Part shown: in pieces, positions 8,638-16,016 of the stretch
Layout of the letters: every line of letters begins with the position of its first letter
Numbering within the stretch: the stretch's first letter is position 1
Source: Candidatus Abyssobacteria bacterium SURF_5
GTDB lineage: Bacteria > Abyssobacteria > SURF-5
Assembly: GCA_003598085.1 (NCBI GenBank)
Contig: QZKU01000136.1
Coordinates: forward strand, 1 to 24,618
Direction of reading: 5' to 3'
Length of the DNA: 24,618 nt
The notes under the pieces: model-generated
Told to the model about the DNA's origin: nothing
The model's input: the letters and a program-made list of their open reading frames with translations, nothing else
Database searches by the model: none
Program-made: the position numbers and the translations under genes

Positions 8638-9186
8638 TTAGCTGATCAACTGGTGCGCCTTCAGGCGCCGCACGACGGCAGGAACCATTGCGGAACCGAC
8701 CCCGCCAAAAATAGTGGTGAGAATAGATGAGTAGATTGCGTGCTGCAGCATAATGGTCTTTTCCATGCCCAGCAGCCAGTCCACCAGCAAAAAGAAAAAG
8801 AACCGGGTTGCGGAGGCGATGCAACCGAGGAGAACAGATGCAGCAAGGCTTTCGGCGAGGCGCGGACACAAAGTAAACCCCACATCGACAATGACGGCGG
8901 GGAAAACGGACTTGGATATCACCAGCGGTCCGCCCTTGCCCATCCCAAGCAGCATACTGAGCGTACCGGCCACAACCCCCATCAGCGTGGCCGCCCACCG
9001 ATACGGAACGCACGCACGTCCGAGAATAAGGAAGAACATAGTGAAGAACATGGCGTGACCGGGGATGTTCAGGTGCAGCCGCAGCATGGCTCGTGTGATT
9101 ATGATGAAGGTTGCGCAGAAACCCAGGTAAATTGCATCGCGCAGGGGAAGAAACTGGAATGTGTGAATGCGATTGGAAGTCTTCAT
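8638..9186 (-). CDS. Putative ECF transporter S component (substrate-binding membrane protein)
   Basis: This is a hydrophobic protein of 182 residues with about six membrane segments and a lysine/arginine-rich end, the size and shape of ECF S components. I recognise no known vitamin-specific signature (no BioY, ThiT, RibU or CbiM motifs). The assignment rests on size, topology and being the last gene of an operon that has an ECF ATPase and EcfT but no other S component. I use the ATG at 9186, which overlaps the stop of the upstream gene as ATGA and points to translational coupling. An in-frame start at 9228 would lie inside that upstream gene and add a charged tail. Substrate unknown. Confidence 0.6.
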   Translation of the reverse strand: MKTSNRIHTFQFLPLRDAIYLGFCATFIIITRAMLRLHLNIPGHAMFFTMFFLILGRACVPYRWAATLMGVVAGTLSMLLGMGKGGPLVISKSVFPAVIVDVGFTLCPRLAESLAASVLLGCIASATRFFFFLLVDWLLGMEKTIMLQHAIYSSILTTIFGGVGSAMVPAVVRRLKAHQLIS

Positions 9187-9917
9187 TTCTTCTTCTTGTC
9201 TTTCTTCTTGCCCCCTATCGGGCGCCACATGCCGTCGCTCGTTCGGTCGACGAACAGGATGATCTCATGATTCTGCAACACTGGCCGAACCCAGTCGCGC
9301 GTGTCGATGATGTCATCATCCCGAAGCGATGTTCCCGAGGCGGCGGCGACCTTCTGGATTCCCGTCCTTGAGAGCAGTTCCTTCACATTCATAATACCGC
9401 TGATCTCTCGAATTCCCTCGAGCCCGATGAAACGGCCGTCGCATCCCGTGCTTCGCAGGCCGACGCCCCCCATCGCGCCGATAGCGCCTCGCCACGGCTC
9501 TCCCCGGCACCACGTGAAAATCTCGAGGCGCTCAGCCAGCAGTCGCGCCTCATCCGGCTGAATGACTTCGCGCTGGGCGCGCAGGCCGAAATCAACCAGT
9601 TCCCTTGGAACCTCTTCCTCATTGGCAATACATAAACCCGGATCGGCTCCTTCATGAAAATTGCGGTCCAGGAAATCGACTGCATAATTGATAGTCATTC
9701 GCAGGTTGACTCCTGCCGCCTGTCGCGCTCCGACACAGGCGCAACTGTTGTGCGACGTGTACGGGATATCCGGATGCACGAGAAATTGGTGTCTCGTAAC
9801 GCTGGGCGCCTGGAGGAGCTTCTCCTTCACGAGCTCGTCGGCCAGCATCCGCGCCAGTCTTCCCGTACCGATACTTTCCTCATTATCGGTGTCGTCAATC
9901 GCAATAAGAACATTCAT
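9183..9917 (-). CDS. Stand-alone TiaS-like kinase-domain protein
   Basis: This 244-residue protein resembles the N-terminal kinase-type domain (TCKD) of archaeal TiaS, the enzyme that makes agmatidine on tRNA-Ile. Matching points in order are IAIDDTD (5-11), followed by GTGRLARMLADEL; HPDIPYTSHN (48-57); DPGLCIA (92-98), like the NPG motif of TiaS; and RGAIGAMGGVGL (143-154), like the GxIGALAAIG motif. It appears to lack the C-terminal OB-fold and zinc-ribbon parts that hold the tRNA, and it ends in a run of lysines. It starts behind AAAGGAGT, overlaps the end of ecfT by 23 bases, and its stop overlaps the start of the S component. A role tied to the imported compound is inference. The similarity was judged by eye. 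Confidence 0.55.
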   Translation of the reverse strand: MNVLIAIDDTDNEESIGTGRLARMLADELVKEKLLQAPSVTRHQFLVHPDIPYTSHNSCACVGARQAAGVNLRMTINYAVDFLDRNFHEGADPGLCIANEEEVPRELVDFGLRAQREVIQPDEARLLAERLEIFTWCRGEPWRGAIGAMGGVGLRSTGCDGRFIGLEGIREISGIMNVKELLSRTGIQKVAAASGTSLRDDDIIDTRDWVRPVLQNHEIILFVDRTSDGMWRPIGGKKKDKKKK

Positions 9918-10677
9918 TGTTGACTCCTTTGCATCTCATCGCCGGATGGCGCGGGACAGTCTGAACAGCCTGGCCGGGCGGGGTGACGAACAGATATTGT
10001 TGATGAAAAGATGGATCGGCGCCGGAACGCATCCCACGCGCCTCGGCCGACAGGGCGGCCTCGTCGGCTGTTCTGAGCGCCCGCACTATTAAAGGAATGA
10101 ACAGGCAGTCGGCGGCGTATTTCCAGTTCCGGGGGTTCAGCATCTTCCGCGGCGAAAGCGGCGCTCCTCGCAGGCGTTGCGCCATCGCGATCTCTTGGAA
10201 CTCGCGAAAAAAGACCGGAATGAACCGGAAACTACACAGAACGACAAACGAGAAACGGGGCGACAAAAACCGTCGCAGCGACCTGATAAGCTGCAGGCTG
10301 TTGGTGGTCCTCAGAAAGATGGCGCCGGGCATGAAAAACAGGAAAATCTGCATGCTCACTCGCAGACCAGGGTAGAGACCTTCGGCGCCGAATCGTAAAA
10401 AATACAGGATAACCACGATAACCGCCTGCACTAGGAAAAAGCGGATATCGCGCCAGAGGTCGACCAGCTTCATGCGCGAGAGGAGGTACAGCGAAAAATT
10501 CAGCACCAGAAGGACGCTGAGTGTCCATGGCTCACGCGCCGCGAAAGCCGCCATGCTGAACAGCGTCATGAACACAAATTTGAAAGCCGGGTTCACGCGA
10601 TGCAGCGGGGACAGAGCATGCCGGTATTCAAACGCGCTTCCCGGCAGCGCGGTCGAGAGAAAACGTTCAACCTTCAC
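9895..10677 (-). CDS. ecfT: ECF transporter transmembrane component EcfT
   Basis: The 260-residue protein has several hydrophobic segments and the two short coupling motifs of EcfT that touch the ATPases: AQRLRG at 166-171 and AEARG at 211-215, both of the Ala-x-x-Arg-Gly type. The family scaffold couples ATP hydrolysis to toppling of the S component in the inner membrane. The start overlaps the end of the ATPase gene by 11 bases. The C-terminus runs past the usual end (a Cys-containing tail) and overlaps the next gene by 23 bases. Confidence 0.85.
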   Translation of the reverse strand: MKVERFLSTALPGSAFEYRHALSPLHRVNPAFKFVFMTLFSMAAFAAREPWTLSVLLVLNFSLYLLSRMKLVDLWRDIRFFLVQAVIVVILYFLRFGAEGLYPGLRVSMQIFLFFMPGAIFLRTTNSLQLIRSLRRFLSPRFSFVVLCSFRFIPVFFREFQEIAMAQRLRGAPLSPRKMLNPRNWKYAADCLFIPLIVRALRTADEAALSAEARGMRSGADPSFHQQYLFVTPPGQAVQTVPRHPAMRCKGVNNECSYCD

Positions 10678-12055
10678 TTATCTTTCCGTTTTTTAAAATG
10701 ATGTGTCTATTCACCCACTCGCCTGCCGGCAGCGGCCCATGCGAGGCGAGGATTATGGTCGTTCCGTTTCTTTGAAGCCTGCTCAGGATTGTAAGCATCC
10801 GGCGCCTCTGCGGAAAATCGAGCCCGGCGAACGGCTCGTCGAGCAAGAGGACTTCGGGATTTGCGGCGATAACTGAGGCCAGAGCGACCCGATGCTGCTC
10901 TCCGTAGCTCAGAGTAAAAGGAGATCGTTCGGCGAACCGCTCGACCTCGCAGAGGGCAAGCGCTCCGTTTACTCTCGGCATCACCTCCCGTTCTCCATAC
11001 TTCAGCATACGCAGGGTAAAAGCCGCCTCGGAAAAGACCGAATCCTCGAATAATTGCTTTTGCGGGTTCTGAAACAGAAGCCCTACATTTCCCACAAGCT
11101 GTTCGGGTTTCGGCGCGGTGATTCCCGCGGTGCGAATGCTTCCCGCCTGAGGAGATTCCAATCCAACCATCAGCCTCAGCAGGGAGGACTTGCCCGCCCC
11201 GTTTTCGCCATACAGATAGACGAACTCTCCGCGCCCAATCCGCAGGCTGAGGCAATCGAGCACTACTTTCCCGTTCGGCTCGGTCCAGACAATGCCGTCC
11301 ATCTCGAGCGCCGGCTCGGCGGAGGACGCTGGTTTGGAGGAATCGGCGCCGCCCGGCCCGGGCGCATAAGAACCCGATCCGTGGAAGAACCCAAACGAAC
11401 GTTCCCGAAGACAACCCTTTTCAAGTTGGAAGAGTCTGTCTACGACCCCATGGAACACGCCGGGCTCGTGGTCGGCTATCAGCAGAGCGTGCCCCTGCCG
11501 TTTCAGCTCATGTATGATTTGAACGAGGTCCGCCTTGCCCTGTTCGTCCAACTGACTCGTCGGCTCGTCGAGCAGAACTACGGCAGGTCGTGAAGACAGG
11601 ACAGCGGCGAGAGCGACCCGTTGTTTTTCGCCCGCGGACAGGCGGTCAACGTTTCTCTTTTCAAAACCGGCCAATCCCACGGATTGAAGCGCATGATGCG
11701 CCTGGGCGGCCGTTTCTTCTCCAGTGAATCCAATGGCGTCGGGACCAAACGCAGCCTCCTCTTCCACCGTAGAACAGAGGATCTGCGAATCGACGTTCTG
11801 AAAGAGCAGTCCGACCGGTTTTTTCCATCCGTTTGCATCAATCGTGATCCGCCCGTTGCAGTGACCGCCTTTGAGCAGCCCCTGGATCGCAAGCAGGAGC
11901 GTGCTTTTGCCGGCGCCCGATGAGCCGGTTATACAGACGCATTCGCCCCTGTTGACGGTAAACGAAAGAGAACGGAGGATGGCCTCTCCATTGCCCGGAT
12001 AGCTGTAGGAGAAATCTTCAACCTTCAAAGCCCAAGCCATCCCCCGGTTCCCCAT
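10667..12055 (-). CDS. ecfA: Fused double ECF ATPase (EcfA-EcfA')
   Basis: One 462-residue chain contains two ABC ATPase domains. The first has Walker A GSSGAGKST (44-52), Q-loop LLFQN, signature LSAGEKQ (139-145), Walker B VVLLDEP and H-loop IADHE. The second has Walker A GENGAGKSS (283-291), signature LSYGEQH (382-388), Walker B VLLLDEP and H-loop LASHG. A glycine/serine-rich linker joins them at about 226-248. All catalytic motifs look intact in both halves. It powers the ECF transporter encoded next to it. The start lies 3 bases after the TonB receptor's stop; a second ATG at 12040 behind a G-rich stretch is possible. Fused EcfA pairs are known but less common than separate subunits. Confidence 0.9.
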   Translation of the reverse strand: MGNRGMAWALKVEDFSYSYPGNGEAILRSLSFTVNRGECVCITGSSGAGKSTLLLAIQGLLKGGHCNGRITIDANGWKKPVGLLFQNVDSQILCSTVEEEAAFGPDAIGFTGEETAAQAHHALQSVGLAGFEKRNVDRLSAGEKQRVALAAVLSSRPAVVLLDEPTSQLDEQGKADLVQIIHELKRQGHALLIADHEPGVFHGVVDRLFQLEKGCLRERSFGFFHGSGSYAPGPGGADSSKPASSAEPALEMDGIVWTEPNGKVVLDCLSLRIGRGEFVYLYGENGAGKSSLLRLMVGLESPQAGSIRTAGITAPKPEQLVGNVGLLFQNPQKQLFEDSVFSEAAFTLRMLKYGEREVMPRVNGALALCEVERFAERSPFTLSYGEQHRVALASVIAANPEVLLLDEPFAGLDFPQRRRMLTILSRLQRNGTTIILASHGPLPAGEWVNRHIILKNGKISEG

Positions 12056-12058
12056 GAA

Positions 12059-14062
12059 TCAGAATACGAGCCTGCCGCCGGCATAGATAAACCTGCCGGG
12101 CCGTGGCAACGCGTAACTTTCTTCATATTCCTCGTCGAAAAGGTTCTCGACGCCGACGTACACGCGAAGGAGATTGTCAAGAAACGCCTGCTCAAGTTTT
12201 GCATTCACCACAGTGTAGTCGTCGAAATCGTCTTTTACAAGAGGTTCCGTCCTGGAATAGACGACCTGGTCGGCGACGCGCAGGATGCTTAGATATGCGC
12301 TCAGACCGAAATCGAAATAGTATCTGGTTTCGAGCGCGAGCTTATGCTCCGGACGGTACTGCAATTCATCCCGCTCCGAGCCCGGCGATTTGTCTTGCGA
12401 GTCGAGGTACGTATAGCTGAGCTTCACAAGCAGATTTTCAATCGTCCGATTCTCGGCGGCCACTTCGAAACCGGCGAACTCGTATTCGTCATTATTCGTG
12501 AAGATGTCGTCGGGCGGGATTTTCTCGATATAATCCTCGACGTCGAGATAGAACGCCGTGAAGCTGGCCCATGTGTTCCAAGGGAGCGCCTGCTCAATGC
12601 CGGCCTCGTAGTTGATCGATTCTTCCGTTGTCAGGTCGATGTTGCCCTCGCCGACGCCGTACAATTGACGAATCGAGGGGAAGCGTACTTGTTTGGAGAC
12701 GGAGCCTTTGAGGCGAGTGTTCGTGGGAAAATCGTAATATGAGCCGATGAGCCAGGCGCCGGCGTCATCGTCTTCGCCCTCCTCTTTGTCCAGCCAGTTG
12801 TGGTTGTATCCGAGGACCACAGCCCATTGTTCGATGGGAAACACCTCATACTCGAGGGCGACGGAATAGACGTCAAGCTCGCGGTCGTCATCGAAAGGCA
12901 CCGGCGTATCCACGCCGCCAACGCGCTCAATTTCGAAGCCGTCTGTCTCGAATTCTTCGGTCCGGGCGTTCAGCGCGAGGGTTATCTGGCCGGCCCGCCC
13001 GAGATCGTATCTGGGCTGGACGGCGACGCCGCTGACAAAGGTCTCTTCGTTTGCGTGAAAATTGCCGCGCCGAGTGATGGTATCATAGTGATCGTCATCG
13101 TAGCGGTTGGTTTCCTGATCGAGTTGGTTGAAGAAGGCCCAGGAGCGGACATCGAGCGGGCCCGGAGCATTGTACCGCACGGCGAACTGGCCGGAAATTC
13201 CTTCAAAATCATCGACACGTTCAAATCTTGCCCGGTTCGCGAATATGTCGGCGGGGTCATCAATGACGCTCGGGGGCTTCCCAAATTCTCCCTGAAGGTA
13301 ATTCAAGGTTACGCCGAACTCCCACTCATCATTCGGAGCGTACACGAAATTGCCAAAGAAATTGTCACGCTCGAAGTCGCTGTTCTCGCGAAAATCGCCG
13401 TCCTCGACCGGGGTATCATCGAAATCATCGGATAGCGGGAAGGCATGCCTATCGAATATGCTTCCGCTCAAAAAGAAACTCCATTTCTCCTGCCCGCCCA
13501 GCACGTTAAAGCGCTCGAGGTAATGGTCTCCCTCACCGGCCTCGGCCGACACCATTCCGTGGATGCCTTCCGTTCCCTTCCTGGTGATGATGTTGATGAC
13601 GCCCGCCAAGCCGCCGTCGCCGTACAGGATGGAATGATTGCTGTAGCTGACCTTGATCTCGGCGATGTTTTCCACCGGAATGAGCGACGGATCAAATTGG
13701 CCGTCATTGGTAGAGTTGATAGGGATTCCATTCAGCAGCAGGGTGACGTGCCGCGAACGCAGGCCGCGGATGTCGACGCGCGGAGTCCCTTCGGCTCCAA
13801 CTCGGATCACGATGCCCGGCAACAGTTCCAGCGCCTCTGAAAGCGTGCGTGCACCCTTGTTTCGAATTTCTTCGGCTGTCACCCGTCGTACCGTTGTCAC
13901 ACCTTCCACGCCTTCCCGCTCGCCGGTAACCACTATCTCGCCGAGGGTATACATATCGAAATATTCACCTGGAGCGACGTAATCCGTCTCCTGCGAATAA
14001 GCTGAAAGGTGAAATAAGAACAGAATGAAAAGGCTGAAGATACCGATGTTGCGCCTGCCCAT
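12059..14062 (-). CDS. TonB-dependent outer-membrane receptor
   Basis: The protein has a signal peptide (IGIFSLFILFLFHLSAYS), a TonB-box-like segment near GEIVVTGERE, a plug domain (VTAEEIRNKGARTLSEAL through GVINIITRKG) and a long barrel ending in phenylalanine (AGGRLVF), as usual for outer-membrane proteins. It would take up a scarce or large ligand using TonB energy. I set the start at ATG 14062 because AGGAGG lies 9 bases upstream; the longer frame from 14110 has no ribosome site. This gives 667 residues. It is the first gene of the ECF operon, followed 3 bases later by the ATPase. The ligand cannot be told from the sequence. Confidence 0.9.
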   Translation of the reverse strand: MGRRNIGIFSLFILFLFHLSAYSQETDYVAPGEYFDMYTLGEIVVTGEREGVEGVTTVRRVTAEEIRNKGARTLSEALELLPGIVIRVGAEGTPRVDIRGLRSRHVTLLLNGIPINSTNDGQFDPSLIPVENIAEIKVSYSNHSILYGDGGLAGVINIITRKGTEGIHGMVSAEAGEGDHYLERFNVLGGQEKWSFFLSGSIFDRHAFPLSDDFDDTPVEDGDFRENSDFERDNFFGNFVYAPNDEWEFGVTLNYLQGEFGKPPSVIDDPADIFANRARFERVDDFEGISGQFAVRYNAPGPLDVRSWAFFNQLDQETNRYDDDHYDTITRRGNFHANEETFVSGVAVQPRYDLGRAGQITLALNARTEEFETDGFEIERVGGVDTPVPFDDDRELDVYSVALEYEVFPIEQWAVVLGYNHNWLDKEEGEDDDAGAWLIGSYYDFPTNTRLKGSVSKQVRFPSIRQLYGVGEGNIDLTTEESINYEAGIEQALPWNTWASFTAFYLDVEDYIEKIPPDDIFTNNDEYEFAGFEVAAENRTIENLLVKLSYTYLDSQDKSPGSERDELQYRPEHKLALETRYYFDFGLSAYLSILRVADQVVYSRTEPLVKDDFDDYTVVNAKLEQAFLDNLLRVYVGVENLFDEEYEESYALPRPGRFIYAGGRLVF

Positions 14063-14140
14063 CTCGCCGTGCCTCCTCTGGATCCGCCACTGGTTCAGAT
14101 GTACATTCATGGAATGGAATTCTGGTTATTTCTGCGTCGC

Positions 14141-14169
14141 ATAATATCCCTAATAGTTATTTTTGTCAA
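14141..14169 (-). promoter_or_regulatory. Strong sigma70-type promoter of the TonB receptor-ECF operon
   Basis: On the minus strand TTGACA (14164-14169) and TATTAT (14141-14146) are separated by 17 bases, an almost ideal promoter in a very AT-rich patch. The predicted leader to 14062 is only about 70 bases, too short for a cobalamin or other large riboswitch, so control is more likely by a DNA-binding protein. GGTTATT (14124-14130) and AATAACC (14194-14200) flank the promoter as inverted heptamers and could be operator halves. Confidence 0.65.
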
Positions 14170-14386
14170 GAAGATTTTGCGATCCGACATTAGAATAACC
14201 AATAATTACTATATATGACATCAATCGCCGATTGGAGGAAACAACTAGCAAAAATGCTGGCAGAATGAATTCGGCCCCGCCGAGGAGGAGACTCGGAAGA
14301 GGTGTAATCAGGAGAAGGGACATGGGCGGAGTTGGAACTCAATAGAATCTTTAGATAAAAGAAGGCGAGGGACAGGTTTTTGGGTG

Positions 14387-14510
14387 AGGTTCCGCTGCAG
14401 AACCCCCATTGGTAGGGCCGAATTCATTCGGCCAGTCTTGAATGTGCGAATAAATTCGCACCTACCATAGCGCGGTTGAACCCGAGGGTGGGGGTTTTGC
14501 AGCAGAACCT
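14387..14510. repeat. Nested inverted-repeat element (MITE/REP-like)
   Basis: Outer arms of 22 bases (14387-14408 and 14489-14510) are inverted copies matching at 20 of 22 positions. Inside them a second pair GGTAGG (14411-14416) and CCTACC (14461-14466) encloses two perfect hairpins: GGCCGAAT/ATTCGGCC (14416-14433) and GTGCGAAT/ATTCGCAC (14444-14461). The element is about 124 bases and encodes nothing. This nested design fits a non-autonomous mobile element or composite REP unit. No target-site duplication was recognised, and copy number cannot be seen from one window. Confidence 0.65.
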
Positions 14511-14570
14511 GGGTGAAAGAGATCAGAAAAAGGGATAGGGAGGGGGCGTGGAGAGCTGAAAGAATCTTGT

Positions 14571-15509
14571 TCAGCTTTTGGAGGCGCTGTCTGCCACTTC
14601 CTGCGGAAAGACCATTTTGCCGCACAACGAGAGATCGTAGCCCTCGAAATCAGCGGCTGATTCCCGGAATTGAGGCTCGTGCAGGAGTCCGATGAAGAGT
14701 TGGATGCCCTCCTCAAAGAAGCGTTCTTTCAGGATGATCAGGTCGAAGCGTTCCCAGCCCCAGGAGATGAAGTCGAGTCCGAGGAGGCCGGCGACCGCGC
14801 GGATGCATGGTCCGGCATCGGCCCTGCCGGCGAGGATTTCGAGACCAACGTCGAGATGGCGCCCTACCTCATTCTCATATCCTTGAATGTGGTTACTTTG
14901 AGCCAAGTGTTCCTGCAGCTTCTTATCAAAGAGCAGGCGCGTTCCGGTGCCCAAGGGGCGATTCACGATGCGAACGTTCGGGCGCAACAGATCGGATACG
15001 GTGCTGATAGACTTTGGATTCCCCTTTTGCAGCAGGAGACCCTGTTCGCGGCGGCAGAAATTTACGACGGCTGGAAGTTGTCCGAGTTCTACGTTGGCAA
15101 AGCGGAAGTTGTACTCGTTCTCGTTTTCCTCCTGCAAATGACTTGAGGCAATATGGCAAAGTCCCCGCCGCAGCGCCCTGATGCCGCCGAGACTGCCCAG
15201 ATTACCGAAGACGGCCACGTGATCGGGGTACAGGCGATTGAAGAGCGAAAGGGCGCGGTCAAGCAAGATATCATTGCTCCCGCTGACGATGAGAAGCCCC
15301 TGGTAGGGCGGCGCCGGATGCGCCGATTTCGGGTAGTTGATGGTCTGGTTCTCGAGCCATTGCTCGACAAGCCGCTTCGGGAACAGCCATTTCCCGGTCG
15401 CCTTCGTCGCCGGGAGCCCCTTCTCGGAGATCAGGCTGTAGACCATCTTCTCGTTTATATCCAGAAGCTTGGCGACTTCGTGCGTATTCAAGAAAGCTTT
15501 TTCTTCCAT
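14571..15509 (-). CDS. One-component regulator: excisionase-type HTH plus PBP-like ligand domain
   Basis: The first about 55 residues form an excisionase/MerR-type helix-turn-helix (LNTHEVAKLLDINEKMVYSL, then KWLFPKRLVEQWL). The rest resembles the periplasmic-binding-like domain fused to such HTHs (PBP_like, PF12727), with GSLGGIRALRRGLCHIASSH, RPLGTGTR and GRADAGPCIRAVA. Proteins of this type are thought to sense small ligands, with molybdate- or tungstate-like oxyanions as frequent guesses. I start at ATG 15509 behind GGAGGG; the track's longer frame from 15617 has no support. This gives 312 residues. It points toward the TonB receptor operon and is divergent from the AbrB-like gene, so either could be its target. 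Confidence 0.78.
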   Translation of the reverse strand: MEEKAFLNTHEVAKLLDINEKMVYSLISEKGLPATKATGKWLFPKRLVEQWLENQTINYPKSAHPAPPYQGLLIVSGSNDILLDRALSLFNRLYPDHVAVFGNLGSLGGIRALRRGLCHIASSHLQEENENEYNFRFANVELGQLPAVVNFCRREQGLLLQKGNPKSISTVSDLLRPNVRIVNRPLGTGTRLLFDKKLQEHLAQSNHIQGYENEVGRHLDVGLEILAGRADAGPCIRAVAGLLGLDFISWGWERFDLIILKERFFEEGIQLFIGLLHEPQFRESAADFEGYDLSLCGKMVFPQEVADSASKS

Positions 15510-15526
15510 CGCGCCCTCCGTAGTGG

Positions 15527-15556
15527 ATTTAATCATTTTCACCGGCGCGATGTCAA
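15527..15556 (-). promoter_or_regulatory. Probable promoter of the HTH-PBP regulator
   Basis: On the minus strand a perfect TTGACA (15551-15556) is followed after 18 bases by TTAAAT (15527-15532). The start codon at 15509 is then only about 10-12 bases past the expected transcription start. It lies about 75 bases from the divergent promoter at 15631-15659. Confidence 0.4.
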
Positions 15557-15630
15557 GGCGACGGCCGGTCGGAGAATTTCGCTTCGTGATCGAGGGGAGC
15601 CGGTTTTTTTCGGGCACCCACTGTTTTTGC

Positions 15631-15659
15631 TTGACAGCGCCCGACCCGAATGATATGAT
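15631..15659 (+). promoter_or_regulatory. Strong promoter of the AbrB-like/nitroreductase/hydrolase genes
   Basis: TTGACA (15631-15636) and TATGAT (15654-15659) are separated by exactly 17 bases. A palindrome begins at the last base of the -10 box, which suggests repression at the transcription start. The first gene starts at 15714. Confidence 0.65.
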
Positions 15660-15676
15660 TTCAGAAAATTCTGAAA
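15659..15676. promoter_or_regulatory. Palindromic operator candidate at the transcription start
   Basis: Perfect 8-bp inverted arms TTTCAGAA and TTCTGAAA are separated by AA. The site covers the expected transcription start of the divergent promoter at 15631-15659, a classic repressor position. Candidate binders are the AbrB-like product of the first gene or the HTH-PBP regulator encoded on the other side. Confidence 0.55.
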
Positions 15677-15713
15677 AATAGGAAATGACAGCAATTGCTG
15701 CAGAGGCGGGACA

Positions 15714-16016
15714 ATGAGAAAAAAGAGGAAGAAGTCACAGGGGGATACCGGGTTGGAACGAGCGTCGGGTCCGGCTCCGTGCTGCCGGATCGAGGCGCTG
15801 GTGTCGCTCGATGCGCGCGGGCAGGTGCTGCTCCCGAAAGAAGTCAGAGAGAAGGCCGGGCTGCAGACAGGCGACAAGCTCGCGGTCGTTCTCTGCGAGG
15901 CAGATGACACGGTAGCCCGGATCACGCTCATCAAGGCGGAGGCGTTCGCCCAGACCGCCCGCGAGATGCTCGGCCCGATGATGGGCATGATCGAAGACAC
16001 GAACCGATCCAAATGA
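15714..16016 (+). CDS. AbrB/SpoVT-type protein resembling HgcC (HgcAB-associated)
   Basis: The 100-residue protein contains an AbrB/MazE-type swapped-hairpin domain (VSLDARGQVLLPKEVREKAG, then GDKLAVV) after a lysine-rich N-terminus. The CCRIEALVS segment and the C-terminal LGPMMG resemble the small HgcAB-associated AbrB-like family (HgcC) as I recall it. No hgcA or hgcB mercury-methylation gene is present in this window. Likely a DNA-binding regulator or a small partner protein. Its stop overlaps the nitroreductase start in an ATGA arrangement, indicating one transcript. Confidence 0.72.
   Translation: MRKKRKKSQGDTGLERASGPAPCCRIEALVSLDARGQVLLPKEVREKAGLQTGDKLAVVLCEADDTVARITLIKAEAFAQTAREMLGPMMGMIEDTNRSK

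Larger units (their letters stand above)
14063..14570. other. Intergenic region between regulator and receptor genes
   Basis: No gene was found in these roughly 500 bases. From right to left they hold the tail region after the regulator gene, the nested inverted-repeat element at 14387-14510, an unstructured stretch at about 14210-14386, and the AT-rich promoter patch (14110-14220). A weak AGCTGAA/TTCAGCT hairpin at 14554-14576 overlaps the regulator stop codon. Confidence 0.6.

Noticed and set aside
14062-14135. Cobalamin or other large riboswitch ahead of the TonB receptor
   Set aside because: The strong promoter leaves a leader of only about 70 bases and no conserved riboswitch core was seen.
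14554-14576. AGCTGAA/TTCAGCT hairpin as terminator of the regulator gene
   Set aside because: It overlaps the stop codon, and the T-tract is on the wrong side for the minus-strand transcript.
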